Shown here: piece by piece, positions 42,637 to 56,500 of the stretch
How the letters are laid out: each line of letters opens with the position of its first letter
How positions within the stretch are numbered: the stretch's first letter is position 1
NCBI GenBank assembly: GCA_028752905.1
Contig: JAQNBH010000007.1
Location: 19,488,816-19,552,815, forward strand
Direction: 5' to 3'
Origin: Cladorhizidae sp. MBARI D1340-BT2
Lineage: Eukaryota; Porifera; Demospongiae; Poecilosclerida; Cladorhizidae
DNA: 64,000 nt
Position numbers and translations under genes: made by a program
Notes under the pieces: model-generated
The model's input: the letters and a program-made list of their open reading frames with translations, nothing else
What the model was told of the DNA's origin: nothing
Database searches by the model: none

Positions 42637-45600
42637 TACTATGAGTATATAATATAATAGATATATATATTAGAAATTTACCAGTGCAGACATCAAATGT
42701 TTATAGGACCTTTAAAAATAGTGGGTGGACACTTGATATGTATTTTTGGATGTTATTATACTGGGTGGCCATTATTTTAAAAGGTAAAGGGTCCTCTAAA
42801 ACATTTGTTGTCAATTTTGGTTTCCTTTCTTGTTTTAAAATTACAAAAATGATATGGTAAGAATCATCAACACAATAAACATGCTAGTACAAGTGCATTT
42901 ATCTTTTTGTCATTCTTTGTGTCTCACTCACTGTATTTATCAAGAAATGGAGTATTTAGTCGTGGGCAAGCATTAACCTTGTGATTATGATGAATGGACC
43001 CATGTATGAAAGTTATGTGAAGGAAGAATAACCTTTGACCTTTCTGCTAGATGCTCTAGCCTTCATCAGGTATATATATATACTACACACATCAACTGAT
43101 TGTTTATCGACAAGATAAATCATTGAAGATGAATGGACCCATGTATGAAAGTTATGTGAAGGAAGAATAACCTTTGACCTTTCTGCTAGATGCTCTAGCC
43201 TTCATCAGGTATATATATATACTACACACATCAACTGATTGCGACAAGATAAATCATTGAAGATGAATTTCAAGGGTTTTTTTAAACACTTTCTCTAGCA
43301 TTTAGGTCTGCCTCTTTATTACCTTAGCTACCTCAGTGAAGTAGTCAAAGCATGCTGAAAGTGGTTTTGGAGCTAGCAGAAGCCGAGGCCAGCAGAAGCC
43401 GAGGCCACCACTATTTTGGCTATTAAGGAGCTCCTGAATGGGTCTTATTTGTGCGCTTCAGTCTTTGAGGGGGTTGGCTTTAGCCACCCACCATCTTGAA
43501 ATAGTAGTCACACCAACGTAACTCCCAGGTGATCTTAATTCCCGAGACATCAAAAGTTTCCAGTGGCTGATAGTTGTACACACTGTGCCAGATAACACTG
43601 TGGCTAGCACACTTACTATAATAACTTGCTGTATAAACTTCATAGAACTATGGACACCTGCTGGCAACGTGTAAAACCAGCTCCTGGAACATCTCCCATA
43701 CGTGAACCGAATAACACCAAGAAAAACACATGAGAACCTTGTTGTTCAATTGCAGAGAAAAGTGCCTACACTGGCTGACTCAACCTCATTTATGGCAGTT
43801 ATGAGGTAGCCCATTTCTAGGGTTATGGCTAGGAGTAAGGCCATGGAATATTGTGAGAAAGCTTTTGACCCTTAACTTTAGTCAGCCCAAATCTTAGGCT
43901 GCACTCTAGAAATAACACTCGTTCTAGCCCTAGCCCTTAGCTAGTCCTAGACCTAAGCCATAGAGAGCCCTGACCTGGCATGGAATAGCTCCTGGTGGTG
44001 TCAACGTGGATGGAATTTGATGACGGGAAACCACTAGCTGATTTAGGTTCTCCCATAAATTAATAGGAACTAGCGATTGAATAACAGGAGAAATTTCAAA
44101 GTTACTTACAAGACTAAGCAGCCAAAAATGCACATGCAAAACTGCATCCAATAAATGCCAATATCCCACAAATGAATAGCTGAAAAACAGGTTTCCTCTT
44201 GACAATATACCTAGTGTGGCAGCACCAATCTTGACAATATATACCTCGTGTAGCAGCCCCAATTTCTACATAGCCTATGAAACTTTAGCACACACAGTTA
44301 CTTCCCCTGTTATCTCCATGGTTGACTACAAGTAACATCAAGGATAAGATAGCCTCATGTTCTGTATGATCCAGGAGGAACACACATGCTTAGCTAGATC
44401 ATGACCACATTACTAAACTTCCTTAACCTTCAGAAGTGTTGGGATCACGAGGAACTTCACCACCCATAGAAGAGCCTGAGGAGGTTAGGTTGCAGCCTGA
44501 GGAGGTTAGGTTGCAGAGGACTTCAATGGCTTCCTTCGCCTTGCTGAGTTGGGACAGTGTAAGGTCGCTCATTCTCTCTCCGCCAGTTTTCTACAGCAAT
44601 AAAGTTTCTGCAGACAGATTTGCTTTGACAATTTTCAATCAATTATACGGCAATCGATTTTTTGTGGACGATTTTCTGCTATCGATTTTTTGTGACGACT
44701 TTTTGTGAACGATTTTTTGTTCCCGACTTTGGGCCTCTCTGGCTTTGCAGTAGCGTTGTTCGGGAGTATATTCAATAATTGTCTGGATCTGTAGAATACC
44801 GCGGCAGCCGCGGTAAAGGTTGGGTTTAGATTCTCAGTCCGCAGCCAACGCGGGGCATTTTCAGTCTTGATAGTGATTTCGATGTTGCCAGTTCTTCAGC
44901 CACAATCAGTCCTTTTATCAAAATAGTTGAACAAAGATTACTGCTACCTTATCTCGCCTATTTTTATTATTATCAATAATACACGTCACGTGCAGTCATC
45001 TAGTTAATAACCATGGTAACCAAGTTTTCTCAATATAAGTACATAGCTTCTTGGGTACTTGTAGCGGGATGTACTGGATTTGAATTGCTAAACGACATAC
45101 TAGCTATAGGCCCAGTGCCAACTCTGAACGACCACTGTACGGTTGTGACTGATGAATTATGAAGGTGGGCGTGATATATAGTGCTATATAGAAATAAAAT
45201 GCTCTTGATCAATATAGAGTGCATTTGAAGTGACTCCTCAGATAAATGGCTCAGGTTCGGTGAAGTTTGCCTGGCAGAATAAAAGTGGGAATTATCTTGC
45301 AACAACAGGGTAAGAGTAAAGATCAACCAGAGAATAGAAATGTGGGCATGAATTTTAACTCTGTTCCTATATAACCCTGGGCCATATCTAACTGAGCTGA
45401 CATGTCCCTGGCCCAAGTGTGGCCATCATTACATGAATAAAGGCAGTGTCCAAGAGTCTGTACCTTTCCTAAAGCATATTTCTCTGAAGTGCTGCTTGGT
45501 TACTGGGAGCCAAAGGAAAAAATTGTATTTGGGAGGGAAAAAAACAAGGTGTGAATGTGAAAAGAAGAAGCTATTGGAGAAAGATTAATTTATGTAACTA

Positions 45601-47594
45601 CAGTACTATGACCTTTGCCCTTCTCGAATGATGTAACTGCTGCTGCTTTGTCTAAGCTCCTCTCTGTAGGGCACCCAGACTGGGTTCTTGGGCTGTGTTT
45701 TGCAGTGAGCCCAATTGGTGGGTGCATATCTTACAGGAGTGGGGGAGGTAACTGGCACTTTATCACTAGTATTCAGAAACTAATCCTGGCATTATAAATT
45801 ATACCAAGAACAATTGGCGAAAATATGTGCTACTTGTTAATAGCCAGAGACATGCAGCAGAGGTTATCTGAAACCAACAGTATTGTGGTGTTCTCTACCA
45901 CCCCAATCAAGTCCAAGCTTATCTTTGTGGTTACCATAGTTCCTCGAATGGTATTCGCCCTCCAATAGTATTTTCCCTCGAATAGTGTTGGCCCCATTAT
46001 GAGATCTGAACATGTTTGCCTTCGAATAGTATTCACAACATGCACACATCTCGTGCATTCGTAGATAAATTTTAATTCCAAGCTGAAAGTCCAGGAACGT
46101 CAAGATGGCAGTGGGGAAATTCACTGCCTAAAGCAGGGAGAGATGGCAGCTGAAGCCACACCACAAATTGTTGAGCTCACTTTCAAGTGGAAAGTTGAGA
46201 AAGTATTCTAGCGACCCTTGTTGTTGGACTTCGATGATGACGATGAAAAACTAGAAACTTAGTTGATGACTGAGGACTAGCAGACTTTGTTTCCAACTTT
46301 GTTGGGGCCCTAGCACCTATTTTCTCTCACTATATTCAATTTCTTTGTGCTAGTGTTTTTTGGTTCAAACTCAACAATGACTGGGAAGAAACGCTGCACG
46401 AGTCTAAATGAGTATGCAAATGCCTATAGCCTGGGTTTGGGGTTAATTGTGTGTACCCTCAAATCATGTTCACTCTGTTAGGACGAGTGATGCTGTAAAA
46501 CTTGGATGTTAAGCATCTTTGCCTATAGTACAAACTGGTAAGAAAACCAGCGCCTAAATCACAAATGCTTAACGAAGGGGGAAAAGTGCCACGAGGCTAA
46601 TGCATGTTTAGAATGACTAAGTATGGTACAACTCTATTGCACCTTCAGAATGTCAGAATGGTGTACAAAGCAGCTGAAGCCAGCAATGGACTCTCTAACA
46701 TAGCTGTTGGTGCGCCACATTCTGTATGACACTGTCTGGTCGCCCTTCATCGGAGAAAGGTTTCGTGTCTCCAATCAAGAAGGCAATCCTTACAATAGGC
46801 ACGCTGTAAGCTTTGTGAAGGAGCTGGATATCATCATTGGCCACATGCCAACAGAATCTTCTTGAACTTTCAGTGCAGTAACCAGAAACAGAAAGGCTCC
46901 TTTTTCTCCAAGCCTTCCAAGTGTCACCAACTGCGCTTACTATGGTGTCCTTCATTCAATGCATGTGTAACCCAACCATCTAATGGGCATGGTCTGAATG
47001 CGCTCACAATTATGTGGGCACCAAACAAAGGGATTGAATACCACAAGGAGATAGTGCCTAATTAGCAGCAGGATAGTCACTTATCAGCGGGAACTAAGTT
47101 TTATGGTATTTGAACCCGCAGTAACCGATACGGTATATAAGATGTCTATAATTTTGCCAGAAGTAATGCTGAGATCCAATGTGCTGTAAGTAAAGACCAT
47201 GATACATCAGGGACTCCTTCTGGTTAACTTATCCAGGCCTCTTCAGAAAGAGAGCATGGGGCAACCTGCAAGCCTGGTGCTGTCACCTTGGCAGAGTAGG
47301 GACTGCCAGGAGAGATAGCACAATTTTAAGAACACTATTTTAGATCGGCCATTGCTTCCTGCATGTGCTGCATGTATATTAATGTGGGAACGAGGAACTG
47401 GTGAATGCACACTAACTTTTTCATAGAGTTTAGGACAACTACCGGTACATGTATTATTGAAATTATAAGAAATAGATAGAGAGCCCCGCTTCCCACCATG
47501 CACGCAGGTGTTAATGTGTTTGGTTTAACCCTTGCTCTCCTGCTTGGAAACAGGAAGTTGCTTGTAACAGTTATGTTTTGTATATTCACAACAG
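42637..47594. other. Intergenic between divergent HECT and WDR19 genes
   Basis: It should contain both promoters and the first exon(s) of WDR19, which I could not identify. A GC-rich patch at 44800-44870 (CCGCGGCAGCCGCGG) and degenerate CGATTTTTTGTG repeats at 44640-44730 could mark a promoter. A minus-strand reading at 45830-46124 contains repeated EGEYHSRNYG/TIRGKILLEG-like words, probably an interspersed repeat. Frames at 44436-44708 and 46695-46955 have no recognisable domain. Confidence 0.4.
42989..43266. repeat. Tandem duplication, 139-bp unit
   Basis: Two copies starting at 42989 and 43128, the second lacking six bases. Each includes CTGCTAGATGCTCTAGCCTT, the loop motif of the foldback family, and a short (TA)n. 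Confidence 0.85.
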
Positions 47595-50500
47595 GACGAA
47601 CAAGGTGGTGAGTATCTTTGATCGACATGGCGTCCATAAGAGCGACGTATTGATTTCACTACCAGGGTAAGCGCCATCAGATACAAATATTTAATTTACT
47701 TAGGAAACAAGCTTTATCATTTAGGAGCCTCTTTCCCAAGTTATAATCATGACACAAAAAAGGTATATATAATGTGCATACATAAACAAAATTGGTAGAG
47801 GATTTTTCCAAATTGCTAAATTGGTGTTAGTTTTTTAATATTCCCCCCCCCCCCCTTTTTTTTTTACAAATCTTGTTTCTTTATCGTCAATCCAAAATAT
47901 TTTTTGCTAAAAAAAAAATCTAGTCACTAAAATCATAAGTAAAGCTAGTGTATAACCAATAGTAGTAGTGTCACTTGCTATAACATGACTGCTACTAAGA
48001 TGAAGTCTATTTGGATTAGGTTGTGTACTTCTCTTGATTGGGACAAAGATGGAGGCATACTTACTATATGCAACAACAAAAATGGTGAATGATTTTTCAA
48101 TGGAGGTATCATGTCCTATATTTATGCGTATGTACATATATGTATGGCTCTTATAATGTAGTTTGAGATAGTTGTGTAGTGTAACTTGCTATTATGATGA
48201 TAGGCACTCTGTACTTCTGGAATTCACGCAATTCTGAAGTCAGCAAGTTTGAAACTGGATTGAAGTGAGTATTGACCCTCAGCAGGATGTTAGTGGACCA
48301 TTTGTTTCTTTGTGTATGTGTGTGTGTGTGTGTGTGCATGTTGTGTGTGTGCACGTGCATGCATGTGTATGTGTGTGTGTGCATGCATGTATGTATCAAG
48401 AACTAGCATCCGTGTTTTTTTAATGTATGAGCGCTTATTTCTCAGGAACATCTATCCAGACCAAACTTTAGTCTTTAAATACCGCCCATGGAAGGTCTTG
48501 AGCTATTGGTTTGAAAAGAAAGCTCTTGTAATACTGTTTGTGATCGTCAACGACCATTTTGTTTAGGGAAATAACTGTGCATGCATTTTTCACGTTTCCA
48601 AAGATACACACAATGTAACAGTGGCATTATCAAGAACTGCCCCACAAGAAGCAGTCAAAATTATTATCCTGAAGTCACCAACACAACCAAAAACAGAACA
48701 ACCTCATCCCCATTGCAAAAAGCTGTCAAAATTAAGTAAACAATTCTCTCAATTTTTCCAGAATCACCAATGCAACCAAAACTTTTTAAATTTTATAGTC
48801 TCCGTTATCCTCTACAACTAGAACTAGCAGTAATTATAACAAACTAGGGCGGCACTTTGGAGAAGTTGTTTGTAGCAAGAAAATAAGAAAAGAAAATCAT
48901 TGGGAGATCCTTGACAAATAATGGTACAGGCAGCAACCTAGGGTGCATCAGGAGAAGACACTCCCAGCAGAAAAGAGAAGAATTATTCATGGGAAGCACA
49001 TTTATCAGGTGCTTAGGCCTGCTTCATGTGGATCCAGGCTACTGGGTGCCTATATAGGCCCTGCTTCAAGAGGAAAACAGTTTCTTGGTGTCTATGTCAT
49101 GCTTCATGGGGTGCCTAGGCCCTGCTTCATGGGGAGCCAAGCTACTGGGTACCTAGGCTCTGCTTCATGAGGAGACAAGCTACTGGGTACCTAGGCCCTG
49201 CTTCATGAGGAGACAAGCTACTGGGTACCTAGGCCCTGCTTCATGAGGAGACAAGCTACTGGGTACCTAGGCCCTGCTTCATGTGGAGCCAAACTACTGT
49301 ATTATGGAGAAAATAGCTCATTTTAAACCCTTTGACAGTTTTGTCGGCATTTTCATCAGCCACCCTGTAAAAAGTTTTCTCGAGTTTGGATTTTGAATTT
49401 TTGGAATGCAACTATGATCACTGGTTGTATCACTTCTCTTTTTCCCTCCCCCTTCTCAGGAAACACCGGGTATAGCTTTTATTGATACTTGCCTATTTTG
49501 TCTTGGCAGCACCGTGCATATAGAAATGTCATGAGCCGATCTCTACAAAACTTTGTGTTATGTTTAAGGGGCAAAAAGGATTTATGCAAACCATTTTTTA
49601 ATTTTGCTTTCTTTAATGGAGGAAGTGCTCATATTTGGACCTTTTTTTGCTGTATTTTGGCCACTCTGTAAATTGGATTTCTCTTACTTCCTACCTGAAT
49701 AAACCAAATTTATATCAGGTAGAAGGTAACGGTACCTTTAAAGATGGTTTTTGTGTTGGGAATGAAGGTCATTTTATGTCGTTTTTAAGCATTCCCCCCA
49801 TCATGTAAGATATACCATACATGTGTCAAATATCTTTATGACTGGATTTTGCATTACAAATCTACTATGACAACACTTATGCACTACTCTTTTTTGCCTA
49901 GGCAATGCTGGGTACCTCTACTATTACAACACTTATGCACTACTCTTTTTTGCCTGGGCAATGCTGGGTACCTCTGCTAGTACATAAATAAAATAGTTAT
50001 GTGCCATGGTCCAGTTGTCTATGTTTGGGGGTTGTGGCATCCTAAGTCCAGTGAGGTCATTCAGCCAATGAAAATGTTTCTCGTAATATAAAGTAAGCAA
50101 TTTTAATCCCAAATTTTCATAAGTTCAGCATGGACACTGATGTTAGAGAGTGCAATATATAGCACCCTCTGTATTTACTTTTCAAGATGGCAGACCAATG
50201 ATGTACAAGTAAAAAATAACAACAAATAAACAACAACAACAAAAAAGTTCAATGTTGACAGGGGGAGCTTGGGGGAGCTTAATTAAGCTATTTTTTTTTA
50301 GCTTGAGAATCACTTCCAGCATGCTTTGAATTCTTAAAGATCCTTTCTCTCGTTTTCTCCGACACCTAATTTCCATACAAACTTTAGTTAGCATCAGACT
50401 CCAACAAAACAAGTTTCCTGAAAATATGCTGTTGACCCTTTGGTTTCCTCATAAATTGTAAAGCCAAGAAAAACTGCAGTGCCAAAAAAAAAACGTGCCT

Positions 50501-53500
50501 TATATAGCTTCATTCATTTACTTTATCCACTCCACTTTAGTACTTAAATTATCTGTACACACGTCCAGTGTCTGGTCTGTTTGGTCTTACAGTCCCCCCC
50601 CCCCCTCCAAAAAAAAAAATTCAAGAAATAGTCGAACTTGTGTGGAATACTTTATCATTGAGGGGAGGCATGACAGGATGAGATATATGATGACGCTAGT
50701 TCGTAGGAGAGGTCTTGACCTGGTCTAGAAAAGCTGCTTGTCACCAAAGAAAGATTGCTATATACAGTACTTGGAATAATTTGAATTAGTAAAAATAGTA
50801 TTAATAAAGTAAAATAAGTATTGTGTTGTATATATATATATAATTAAAAAATAAGAATGACAACAGCAACAAACCAAAACAAAAAGACAAAAACAAATAA
50901 AAGACAAAAACAAATAAAACAAACAAATAAAACAAATTTAAAAAACCCAATAAATAAAAAGAAATACATAACATTAAAAATTACTTGTGTCCAATTTTTT
51001 ATGCACCTTCAGTATATATATATATAGGACAAAAATGTTTTATAAAACAAATATTGGATAGACTTCTAAAAAAGTTAAATTGGAAGACCCCTTACCAATG
51101 TACACCAAATACAATACTTAATCTACGAATGTTATAGTTGAGCAGTCTCCTTTAGCAAGTTTGTAACAGTTGCAAATGCACCCACACATGCAGGCACACA
51201 CATGTGCATGGATTACAGGTGGTTTGCCTGGTTGGTCTGTGCTGTAAACCATTGTCACAAACTTCAAGCTGATTATTCACTTCTAACTTGCATGCAGCAG
51301 CAGCTGAATCAGCTCGGCTAGGCTTAACATTGCACACGGCAAGTGTGTTTATTATATTGACTTATGGTACTCAAATGGAGGGGTGGAAGCAGGGGTGGAA
51401 GCAAAGAGATGAAGATAGATCAGTAGACCCTTGCCTCATTTATCCGGAGACTCAGATTTTCCAAACGTAACAGCAGCAGGGTTCAAAGGTTACATTTTAC
51501 GCATGCTCAGAAGATCATTCCCCAGCCCTCCCCTCCCCTTTCCTTCCAGCAGAGAGATCGGGAGAGAGAGAAAAGGATGGCAGAGTCTGGAACTCCAGGA
51601 AAAGAGAGAAGAAAAAAGAAGGCTTTGTCGAGACTCAAAACTGTCAATTGCTAAAGGAGTCAGCGACTGATTGAGGAGCATGAGGTAGGAAATCTATGAC
51701 TAGGGATCTAAAGAAGGACTCAAAACTGTCAATTGCTAAAGGAGTCAGCGACTGATTGAGGAGCATGAGGTAGGAAATCTATGACTAGGGATCTAAAGAA
51801 GAACGAGAAAAAAATGAAGGAGTATGCTTGATAGTCAAGGTGTGGCTACATCTAGAAAGGCAACAAGCTAATGAGGGTAAGCTAGAAGAAGCCCACTGTA
51901 TCCAGATGTATCTAAAAGAGAAGCGATCAAGTAGCCATTGGTGGACCTCTACTATCAGAAAAAGCTGTAGACCTGCATAAAAATGCAAGGAGAAGCAGAC
52001 AGACTTCAAAGGTAGCAAAGGATGGCTGTGAAGATTTGGTAGGCATTATGGGATGTCCCTTCAAGGATAAAAACTTTTCTGCTGACACTTCTGTCACTGA
52101 TAGCTTATAGAAGATAGAAAGAGCTGCAGGAAACACTGGAGCAAGAAGTTTCAACTCGTGAGCAACTCTACAATTGTGATGAAACTGAACCATGCTACAA
52201 GATGCAGCCAGAATTTTTTAAAGCTTTAACAAGATGTGAGAACATAGCTGAAGGGATAAAGAAACAGCTAACCATAATGGCATGCTCCAGAAGGCATAAG
52301 CTGGTCTTAGTGCTCACCAGAAAATCAGGTGTTTTTAGCAGGTTAATAAAGCTACTCTCCAGCCAAGTATCATGTACAAAAGAGTGCATGGCTGAACCAG
52401 ATATTTCCACTGATTGATTTCATAGTGAGTTTGTTCCAAGAGTAGAAATGTATTGAGCAGCAACTTACCTACTCTTTTGCTGGACTATGCGTCCTCTCAT
52501 CCTTCCACTGGTGCTCTAGAGGCAGTGATAAGAGTATCACTGCTCCACTCATCCAACCAATAGACCAAGAAGTGCCCATAGCCATGAAACAACAGCCCTC
52601 TAAGGAAGTTGCTTCTTCTGGGTGGGGATGGACACTCTATGGTTTCAACTGTCAGAATAATAGATATCAAGAATGTCCTTTACACTTCTTCAGCCAGCCT
52701 TAAATATTTAATACTAGCGAAATCATGGATTACAGACAGAGTAAGTTCTGCACTATCTCCTAGCAACGATGACCTGCCATTGAAGAGCTTGCTTATCATT
52801 GGACAAAAATCTCACCAAAAATGATAACGGAGGCTGGATTGAAGGTGATACAAGTGACTCCTGTCATCAATAGTGCACTGATGAAGAAGTAATTAGTCAA
52901 TTGTTGGGGCCTGCAGAAGATGATGGGAAGGAGGAGGAGTCCCAACGGTGTCCAACAAGTGGGCAGGTTGACGACATGCTTGATAAATGTCTTACTGTGT
53001 ATGAATGCCAGTCTAAAGCCACACCCACCTCACTAATGAAATATGAGATCTAGCTGTTAGAAAGAGACACATGCATTTTAAACAATTTAAAATTCACATT
53101 TTGGTAGAGAAGGTATTACAGTGCATATATCCAACATATTGAGGTTGGTGAACACAAGCAGATAAACATAACCATTTCATGATGTAATATTTTATTCGTG
53201 TATTTTCATATCCAAACAGCCTCGTGTGAGGGTCTACTCTACATAAATAGTAAATAGATCCTTGAATAGATCCTTGAAGTCAAATTTCACGGCTTTTAAC
53301 AGTTTTTGTTTGGCTTTGGTTGCTTGTTTACTCCCTTACGAAGGATTCAAGGCATACTGGAAGTATTTTTGGATATAAAAAGAACAGAAACCACCGAATG
53401 TATGCAGTGGCGTGGCTATGTATATAGTCTGAAGTACTCCCTAGTTAATGGTGGACAAAGAAACAAAGCTCTTTGGCAGCTTCTTAGTATATATCATAAA

Positions 53501-56500
53501 TGTTGTCTTCAGCTGATCTTGACTCCCAAAACGCCTCAACTATCTTTGAATCACGAAAATAGTAAAAAAAACACCAAACCATTAATAAACCGTATTCATC
53601 TTCAACATCTAAGTATCTATCTACTACCTGTGTATAATATGTCTGTTCATCATAATTTTACTATCGCTATCCAATGCACTTCAAGACCAGTTCAGCACTA
53701 ATCAACAACTGAATATTGTCACTGTCATAGATACGGTTAAGTGGTAACAGCACAGACCTTAAATAAAACTGGGTAACAACATGTATGCATGTGGCTGCGT
53801 ATACATGAATACATAGGTATACTTTAGTAATAAGCATGATAAATAACAACAACCGTGACTGTTAGTTCTGATTTTATACGAGAAGCTAAAGTTTCGAGGA
53901 CTATTGTTCCATGGAATAATTTTCGAGGCTATTGCAAGCCTTTACTGAACCTTATTATTGGACCAAATAATTGGAGGACACAATTTTCACATCCAGAATC
54001 AAGTCTGCGAAAACCTCGAAAATTTAGCTAGAAAAAAACACATGCTAGCTCTATGGTATAACGTCTTGCAAGTGGCTGCTTGATTAAAATCAAACAGAAA
54101 CAAGACCAAATTTTTTTAATTTGAAGTATACATGACTATATACTCGAAAGAGAAATCAAACAAGTACTTACCAAAACATATCCATGACCCTTTACCTATT
54201 AATAACAATAATTATAATACTGCTCTAAAAAATAAAACAACAACAACCCTGTATTATATTTCACGTTAAGGGACTTGTAAATGTCTGTGGTCTACATTGA
54301 TGAACTTGTCTCACTTCTTGTTTGACTAGTCAATCCATTATATAGGAATAGAACACAGCCTCGATTAGACAGCGCACCATTTACTATCTCAGAAGAAATA
54401 GAATGCAGCCTTGAATAAACTGCACATGAAACATGTGCAGCTTCAAGGAGACTATTGCTCGCTGCCTGTTAGTCATGTTGAAATAATAGAATGCAGCCTT
54501 GAATAAACTGCACATGAAACATATGCAGCTTCAATGAGACTATTGCTCGCTGCCTGTTAGAAATAATAGAATGCAGAAACATATGCAGCTTCAAGGAGAC
54601 TATTGCTCGCTGCCTGTTAGTCATGTTGAAATAATAAAATGCAGCCTCGAATAAACTGCACATGAAACATGTGCAGCTTCAATGAGACTATTGCTCGCTG
54701 CCTGTTAGAAATAATAGAATGCAGAAACATATGCAGCTTCAAGGAGACTATTGCTCGCTGCCTGTTAGTCATGTTGAAATAATAGAATGCAGCCTTGAAT
54801 AAACTGCACATGAAACATATGCAGCTTCAATGAGACTATTGCTCGCTGCCTGTTAGAAATAATAGAATGCAGAAACATATGCAGCTTCAAGGAGACTATT
54901 GCTCGCTGCCTGTTAGTCATGTTGAAATAATAAAATGCAGCCTCGAATAAACTGCACATGAAACATGTGCAGCTTCAATGAGACTATTGCTCGCTGCCTG
55001 TTAGAAATAATAGAATGCAGAAACATATGCAGCTTCAAGGAGACTATTGCTCGCTGCCTGTTAGTCATGTTGAAATAATAGAATGCAGCCTTGAATAAAC
55101 TGCACATGAAACATATGCAGTTCAATGAGACTATTGCTCGCTGCTTGTTAGAAATAATAGAATGCAGAAACATATGCAGCTTCAATGAGACTATTGCTCG
55201 CTGCTTGTTAGAAATAATAGAATGCAGAAACATATGCAGCTTCAATGAGACTATTGCTCGCTGCTTGTTAGAAATAATAGAATGCAGAAACATATGCAGC
55301 TTCAATGAGACTATTGCTCACTGCCTGTTAGAAATAATAGAATGCAGCCTTGAATAAACTGCACATGAAACATATGCAGCTTCAAGGAGACTATTGCTCG
55401 CTGCCTGTTAGTCATGTTGAAATAATAGAATGCAGCCTTGAATAAACTGCACATGAAACATATGCAGCTTCAAGGAGACTATTGCTCACTGCCTGTTAGT
55501 CATGTTGAAATAATAGAATGCACCCTCAAATAAAATGCTCCCTCAATCAAATAGTATGTGTAGCTGGATATTCTTTTAAATAAAACATTTTTTGTCTTAG
55601 ATAAACTCCCAACAGACTCTCAGTTACTACAGATACAGTGACTTTCTCAATGACCAACTTCTTAAATGTACTCACTCACGTATATTTTTGTCTTGTTTAT
55701 GTATATATATATATACCATATGGCAGCCAATGAACTCGGATTCGTGCCTATATAAAACTGTCTGTGAGCAGCTGAAAGTCATGTGACAATGTCACAGAAT
55801 AATGCCACCAAAAAGAGCTTAAATTTAGCAAAGACCAAAGAGAATAAGGTTGACATAAGACAGTCAGCTGGAACAAAGAAATGCTTTACCGTGAAAACCA
55901 AAGAACTGCAAGTGCTTGACATCAACATGCAGCTCTGCTTAGAATAATTATGTCTAAATCGAGCAGATGACAGGCTATATACAAGTCATAATGTTTGTAA
56001 ATCTGCAGGGCTAGGGCTAGCCAAGCAAGACAAGCTAGAATATCAACAAGTGCCAAAATTAATGACTTAAATAAGACACTATAAATTTTTTGGGTTGCTA
56101 AAAAAACATATTCCTAGACAATATTCTATGCACTGATATTAATAAATATATACTAATAGAGGGGTTAAAATCTCATAGAAGGAGTGAGAATATTGTGATA
56201 ATATCCTCACCCTGGAGTAATAATCTCTCCTGACACTGGGTGAAGTTGAAGTTGTGTATGTCTGCTAGTATTATGTATGTATTATATCCTTGCTTAACAT
56301 TCAATATATAGGGAGTATCCATCGTTGTGTCTGTGGTCTAAAGTAGGACATATTCTAGCTGTGGGAACTAGCAAGGGAAACTTGTTGCTCTACAACCATC
56401 ACACGAAGAGGTTAGTTGCTCTTATGTTCATGGACCCACACAGAGGATGTATGTAATTCACGGAAGAAAGACTCTGAAACAGAATTTTATTTTCTTATTT

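Larger units (their letters stand above)
48400..54400. other. WDR19 intron body, no gene recognised
   Basis: AT-rich intronic sequence with several short tandem repeats listed separately. Frames at 51288-51670, 52202-52417 and 53306-53701 show no domain. There is a poly-C/poly-A tract at about 50593-50620. Confidence 0.4.

Noticed and set aside
44436..44708. 90-codon plus-strand ORF near a GC-rich patch
   Set aside because: It contains an internal short duplication (GAGGAGGTTAGGTTGCAG), has no recognisable domain and no confirmed splice partner; kept only as a note.
45615..45797. Possible first exon of WDR19 (GGNWHFITS reading)
   Set aside because: It faintly resembles the expected N-terminal end, but the available GT donor gives the wrong phase for the next exon, and the upstream residues do not fit.
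48151..48566. Cys/Val-rich and His/Thr-rich frames on both strands
   Set aside because: They are translations of the TG microsatellite.
54469..55357. Series of small ORFs and regular repeats as a CRISPR-like array
   Set aside because: The units are adjacent tandem copies without unique spacers, in an animal gene intron.
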